64,000 bases of DNA from Delphinus delphis (Eukaryota; Chordata; Mammalia; Artiodactyla; Delphinidae), in assembly GCF_949987515.2 (NCBI RefSeq), contig NC_082695.1, positions 89,052,104 through 89,116,103 of the forward strand, written 5' to 3'. Position 1 is the first letter of the stretch. Each line of letters starts with the position of its first letter. A model generated the notes under the pieces. That model was given only the letters and a program-made list of their open reading frames with translations. It did no database searches and was not told where the DNA came from. Positions 59,401 through 64,000 of this stretch are shown here, piece by piece. Made by a program: the position numbers and the translations under genes.

Positions 59401-60079
59401 GGGTTAGTGTTAGCGTACTGTTTAGGATTAGGGAACGGGTGAGTGTCAGGCATCGGGGAAGGGTTAGGGTTAGGGTTCGGGTTAGGGTTAGGGGACGGGG
59501 ACGGTTTAGGGTCCAGGTGAGGGTACAGCAACGCTTTAGGGGGAGCGTGCGTGTGAGGGCGCAGGTTAGTGTTAGCGTACGGGTTAGGATTAGGGCACGG
59601 GTGAGGGTCAGGTTTCGGGGAAGGGTTAGGGTTAGGGTTCGGGCTAGGGTTAGGGTTAGGGGACGGGGACGGTTTAGGGTCCAGGTGAGGGTACGGCAAC
59701 GCTTTAGGGGGAGCGTTCGTGTGAGGGCGCGGGTTAGTGTTAGCGTACGGGTTAGGATTAGGGTACGGGTGAGGGTCAGGCTTCGGGGAAGGTTTAGGGT
59801 TAGGGTTCTGGCTAAGGTTAGTGTTAGGGGATGGGGACGGTTTAGCGTCCAGGTGAGGGTACGGCAACGCTTTAGGGGGAGCGTGCGTGTGAGGGCGCGG
59901 GTTAGTGTTAGCGTACGGGTTAGGATTAGGGGACGGGTGAGGGTCAGGCTTCGGGGAAGGGTTAGGGTTAGGGTTCGGGTTAGGGTTAGGGGACGGGGAC
60001 AGTTTAGGGTCCAGGTGAGGGTACAGCAACGCTTTAGGGGGAGCGTACGTGTGAGGGCGCGGGTTAGTGTTAGCGTATG
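56408..60079 (+). repeat. 3672-bp higher-order repeat, copy 1
   Basis: Twenty-two units minus four hexamers. Variant words match copy 2 at a constant 3672-bp offset: 'ggggaagggg' at 56485 and 60157, 'taggtaacgg' at 56921 and 60593, and 'gtttggggac' at 57651 and 61323. Inside it is a nested repeat of 1170 bp (7 units minus one hexamer): 'gtttggggac' at 57651 and again at 58821. Similarity starts between 56407 and 56420. Confidence 0.9.
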
Positions 60080-63000
60080 GGTTAGGATTAGGGGACGGGT
60101 GAGGGTCAGGCTTCGGGGAAGTGTTAGGGTTAGGGTTCGGGCTAGGGTTAGGGTTAGGGGAAGGGGACGGTTTAGGGTCCAGGTGAGGGTACGACAACGC
60201 TTTAGGGGGAGCGTACGTGTGAGGGCGTGGGTTCGTGTTAGCGTACGGGTTAGGATTAGGGGACGGGTGAGGGTCAGGCTTCGGGGAAGGGTTAGGTTTA
60301 GGGTTCGGGCTAGGTTTAGGGTTAGGGGACGGGGACGGTTTAGGGTCCAGGTGAGGGTACGGCAACGCTTTAGGTGGAGCGTACGTGTGAGGGCGCGGGT
60401 TAGTGGTAGCGTACGGGTTAGGATTAGGGGACTGGTGGGGGTCAGGCTTCGAGGAAGGGTTAGGGTTAGGGTTTGGGCTAGGGTTACGGTTAGGGGACGG
60501 GGACGGTTTAGGGTCCAGGTGAGGGTACGGCAACGCTTTAGGAGGAGCGTGCGTGTGAGGGCGCGGGTTAGTGTTAGCGTACGGGTTAGGATTAGGTAAC
60601 GGGTGAGGGTCAGGCTTCGGGGAAAGGTTAGGGTTAGGGTTCGGGCTAGGGTTAGGGTTAGGGGACGGGGACGGTTTAGGGTCCAGGTAAGGGTACGGCA
60701 ACGCTTTAGGGGTAGCGTGCGTGTGAGGGCGTGGGTTAGTGTTAGCGTACGGGTTAGGATTAGGGGACGGGTGAGGGTCAGGCTTCGGGGAAGGGTTAGG
60801 GTTAGGGTTCGGGCTAGAGTTAGGGTTAGGGGACGGGGACGGTTTAGGGTCCAGGTGAGGGTACGGCAACGCTTTAGGGGGAGCGTGCGTGTGAGGGCGC
60901 GGGTTAGTGTTAGCGTACGGGTTAGGATTAGGGGACGGGTGAGGGTCAGACTTCGGGGAAGTGTTAGGGTTAGAGTTCGGGCTAGAGTTAGGGTTAGGGG
61001 ACGGGGACGGTTTAGGGTCCAGGTGAGGGTACGGCAACACTTTAGGGGGAGCGTGCGTGTGAGGGCGCGGGTTAGTGTTAGCGTACGGGTTAGGATTTGG
61101 GGACGGGTGAGGATCAGGCTTCGGGGAAGGGTTAGGGTTAGGGTTCGGGCTAGGGTTAGGGGACGGGGACGGTTTAGGGTCCAGGTGAGGGTACGGCAAC
61201 GCTTTAGGGGGAGCGTGCGTGTGAGGGCGCGGGTTACTGTTAGCGTACGTGTTAGGATTAGGGGACGGGTGAGGGTCAGGCTTCGGGGAAGGGTTAGGGT
61301 TAGGGTTCGGGCTAGGGTTAGGGTTTGGGGACGGGGAAGGTTTAGGGTCCAGGTGAGGGTACGGCAACGCTTTAGGGGGAGCGTGCATGTGAGGGCGCGG
61401 GTTAGTGTTAGCGTACGGGTTAGGATTAGGGGATGGGTGAGGGTCAGGCTTCGGGGAAGGGTTAGGGTTAGGGTTCGGGCTAGGGTTAGGGTGCGGGGAC
61501 GGGGACGGTTTAGGGTCCAGGTGAGGGTACGGCAACGCTTTAGGGGGAGCGTGCGTTTGAGGGCGCGGGTTAGTGTTAGCGCACTGGTTAGGATTAGGGG
61601 ACGGGTGAGGGTCAGGCTTCGGGGAAGGGTTAGAGTTAGGGTTAGGGCTAGGGTTAGGGTTAGGGGACGGGGACGGTTTAGGGTCCAGGTGAGGGTACGG
61701 CAACGCTTTAGGGGGAGCGTGCGTTTGAGGGCGCGGGTTAATGTTAGCGCACTGGTTAGGATTAGGGGACGGTTGAGGGTCAGGCTTCGGGGAAGGGTTA
61801 GGGTTAGGGTTCGGGCTAGGGTTAGGGTTAGGGGACGGGGACGGTTTAGGGTCCAAATGAGGGTACGGCAACGCTTTAGGGGGAGCGTGCGTGTGAGGGC
61901 GCGGGTTAGTGTTAGCGTACTGGTTAGGATTAGGGAACGGGTGAGTGTCAGGATTCGGGGAAGGGTTAGGGTTAGGGTTCGGGTTAGGGTTAGGGGACGG
62001 GGACAGTTTAGGGTCCAGGTGAGGGTACAGCAACGCTTTAGGGGGAGCGTGCGTGTGAGGGCGCAGGTTAGTGTTAGCGTACGGGTTAGGATTAGGGCAC
62101 GGGTGAGGGTCAGGTTTCGGGGAAGGGTTAGGGTTAGGGTTCGCGCTAGGGTTAGGGTTAGGGGACGGGGACGGTTTAGGGTCCAGGTGAGGGTACGGCA
62201 ACGCTTTAGGGGGAGCGTTCGTGTGAGGGTGCGGGTTAGTGTTAGCGTACGGGTTAGGATTAGGGGACGGGTGAGGGTCAGGCTTCGGGGAAGGTTTAGG
62301 GTTAGGGTTCTGGCTAAGGTTAGTGTTAGGGGATGGGGACGGTTTATGGTCCAGGTGAGGGTACGGCAACGCTTTAGGGGGAGCGTGCGTGTGAGGGCGC
62401 GGGTTACTGTTAGCGTACGGGTTAGGATTAGGGGACGGGTGAGGGTCAGGCTTCGGGGAAGTGTTAGGGTTAGGTTTCGGGCTAGGGTTAGGGTTTGGGG
62501 ACGGGGAAGGTTTAGGGTCCAGGTGAGGGTACGGCAACGCTTTAGGGGGAGCGTGCGTGTGAGGGCGCGTGTTAGTGTTAGCGTACGGGTTAGGATTAGG
62601 GGACGGGTGAGGGTCAGGCTTCGGGGAAGGGTTAGGGTTAGGGTTCGGGCTAGGGTTAGGGTGCGGGGACGGGGACGGTTTAGGGTCCAGGTGAGGGTAC
62701 GGCAACGCTTTAGGGGGAGCGTGCATTTGAGGGCGCGGGTTAGTGTTAGCGTACTGGTTAGGATTAGGGGACGGGTGAGGGTCAGGCTTCGGGGAAGGGT
62801 TAGAGTTAGGGTTAGGGCTAGGGTTAGGGTTAGGGGACGGGGACGGTTTAGGGTCCAGGTGAGGGTACGGCAACGCTTTAGGGGGAGCGTGCGTGTGAGG
62901 GCGCGGGTTAGTGTTAGCGTACTGTTTAGGATTAGGGAACGGGTGAGTGTCAGGCTTCGGGGAAGGGTTAGGGTTAGGGTTCGGGTTAGGGTTAGGGGAC

Positions 63001-63315
63001 GGGGACGGTTTAGGGTCCAGGTGAGGGTACAGCAACGCTTTAGGGGGAGCGTGCGTGTGAGGGCGCGGGTTAGTGTTAGCGTACGGGTTAGGATTAGGGT
63101 ACGGGTGAGGGTCAGGCTTCGGGGAAGGTTTAGGGTTAGGGTTCTGGCTAAGGTTAGTGTTAGGGGATGGGGACGGTTTAGCGTCCAGGTGAGGGTACGG
63201 CAACGCTTTAGGGGGAGCGTGCGTGTGAGGGCGCGGGTTAGTGTTAGCGTACGGGTTAGGATTAGGGGACGGGTGAGGGTCAGGCTTCGGGGAAGGGTTA
63301 GGGTTAGGGTTCGGG
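60080..63315 (+). repeat. 3672-bp higher-order repeat, copy 2 (two units shorter)
   Basis: Follows copy 1 directly. After about 62880 the offset falls from 3672 to 3336 bp ('tagcgtcc' at 59843 and 63179), a loss of exactly two 168-bp units, removed at two separate places (near 62900 and 63070). The match ends near 63315. Beyond that, another partial round of the nested repeat begins ('gggtgcgggg' at 63325 against 62659). Substitutions between copies are rare, so this is the youngest expansion in the window. Confidence 0.88.
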
Positions 63316-64000
63316 CTAGGGTTAGGGTGCGGGGAAGGGGACGGTTTAGGGTCCAGGTGAGGGTACGGCAACGCTTTAGGGGGAGCGTGCGTTTGAGGGC
63401 GCGGGTTAGTGTTAGCGTACTGGTTAGGATTAGGGGACAGGTGAGGGTCAGGCTTCGGGGAAGGGTTAGAGTTAGGGTTAGGGCTAGGGTTAGGGTTAGG
63501 GGACGGGGACGGTTTAGGGTCCAGGTGAGGGTACGGCAACGCTTTAGGGGGAGCGTGCGTGTGAGGGCGCGGGTTAGTGTTAGCGTACGGGTTAGGATTA
63601 GGGGACGGGTGAGGGTCAGGCTTCGGGGAAGGGTTAGGGTTAGGGTTCGGGCTAGGGTTAGGGTTAGGGGACGGGGACGGTTTAGGGTCCAGGTGAGGGT
63701 ACGGCAACGCTTTAGGGGGAGCGTGCGTGTGAGGGCGCGGGTTAGTGTTAGCGTACGGGTTAGGATTAGGGAACGGGTGAGTGTCAGGCTTCGGGGAAGG
63801 GTTAGGGTTAGGGTTCGGGTTAGGGTTAGGGGACGGGGACGGTTTAGGGTCCAGGTGAGGGTACGGCAACGCTTTAGGGGGAGCGTTCGTGTGAGGGCGC
63901 GGGTTAGTGTTAGCGTACTGTTTAGGATTAGGGAACGGGTGAGTGTCAGGCTTCGGGGAAGGGTTAGGGTTAGGGTTCGGGTTAGGGTTAGGGGACGGGG

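Larger units (their letters stand above)
55602..63869 (-). other. Giant antisense open frame encoding (X-Pro)n; not a conventional gene
   Basis: A 2755-codon minus-strand frame with proline at almost every second residue (Pro-Asn from CCTAAC). It turns into a Thr-Leu-rich reading near its end because of the single-base deletion at about 55848. Like the sense frame it follows from the repeat, and it shows no sign of being a gene. Confidence 0.25.
19655..64000 (+). repeat. Telomere-derived satellite array (hexamer-built, 168-bp units)
   Basis: The whole 44.3 kb is head-to-tail degenerate TTAGGG. Cutting the mature unit into sixes gives exactly 28 words, for example GTTAGG, ATTAGG, GGACGG, GTGAGG, GTCAGG, CTTCGG and GCTAGG. 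Most are TTAGGG with one to three changes. Spacing of the landmark 'gcaacgctttagg' is 168 bp over and over (21101 to 21269, for instance). There are about 256 such units between 20933 and the right edge, which cuts the array open. Orientation never flips. Composition is about 62% G+C, with about 84 G, 20 C and 13 CpG per unit. No transposon interrupts it. Confidence 0.97.

Noticed and set aside
63900..64000. Arrival at the true telomere
   Set aside because: The last bases are still ordinary 168-bp satellite; there is no long pure TTAGGG tract, so the end lies beyond the window.
19655..64000. CRISPR-like array because of regular 168-bp spacing
   Set aside because: There are no unique spacers; the whole unit repeats, and the surrounding repeats are mammalian.
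20851..64000. E-box (CAGGTG) and hypoxia-type (RCGTG) words repeated hundreds of times as regulatory sites in a diving mammal
   Set aside because: Each arises once or twice per unit by simple mutation of the hexamers and is multiplied by amplification. A five- or six-base word is no evidence of function.

Overview
The window is mammalian subtelomeric DNA, most likely from a whale or dolphin, and it holds no intact protein-coding gene. Three features point to a cetacean. Two SINEs have the tRNA-derived CHR-type head (GGCTTCCCTGGTGGCGCAGT) and tail typical of Cetacea and their hippo relatives. The L1 3' ends are of the cetartiodactyl type. A mariner-type palindrome resembles the small mariner elements of cetartiodactyls. 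The species assignment is inference; the repeat identities are read from the sequence.

Layout, left to right. 1-6390: two antisense L1 copies, the second nearly full length (5'UTR, frameshifted ORF1, broken ORF2 with a FADD-to-FAND change, 3'UTR, poly-T). 6391-6862: unassigned sequence and a small L1 piece. 6863-13560: five or more diverged head-to-tail copies of a roughly 1.2-kb composite subtelomeric unit that itself carries L1-3'-end-like sequence. One copy is interrupted by a truncated L1 and another by a SINE, both with clear target-site duplications. 13561-14284: an older L1-like remnant and a second SINE. 14285-14983: an isolated block of highly degenerate TTAGGG repeats. 14984-19654: two and a half tandem copies of a roughly 1.75-kb unit, each with a 78-79-bp mariner-like palindrome; this unit shares its 3' module with the 1.2-kb family.

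19655-64000: one uninterrupted head-to-tail array made entirely of degenerate telomeric hexamers. The mature repeat unit is 168 bp, exactly 28 hexamers. It is preceded by about eight older units of 144-156 bp (24-26 hexamers). Nearly all length variation is in whole hexamers. Units are further grouped into multi-kilobase higher-order repeats (3672, about 2.7, 2.0, 1.5 and 1.2 kb), the freshest lying nearest the right-hand end. TTAGGG reads left to right throughout, so the chromosome end should lie to the right, beyond base 64000; no pure telomere tract is reached.

The array is G-rich on one strand (about 84 G to 20 C per unit) and CpG-dense (13 CpG per unit). It leaves several reading frames open for thousands of codons because unit and hexamer are both multiples of three. 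These frames are not conventional genes. The sense-strand frame does, however, encode (X-Arg)n, the same dipeptide class reported from translated telomeric RNA (TERRA), which makes the array worth testing as a transcribed and possibly translated subtelomeric satellite.
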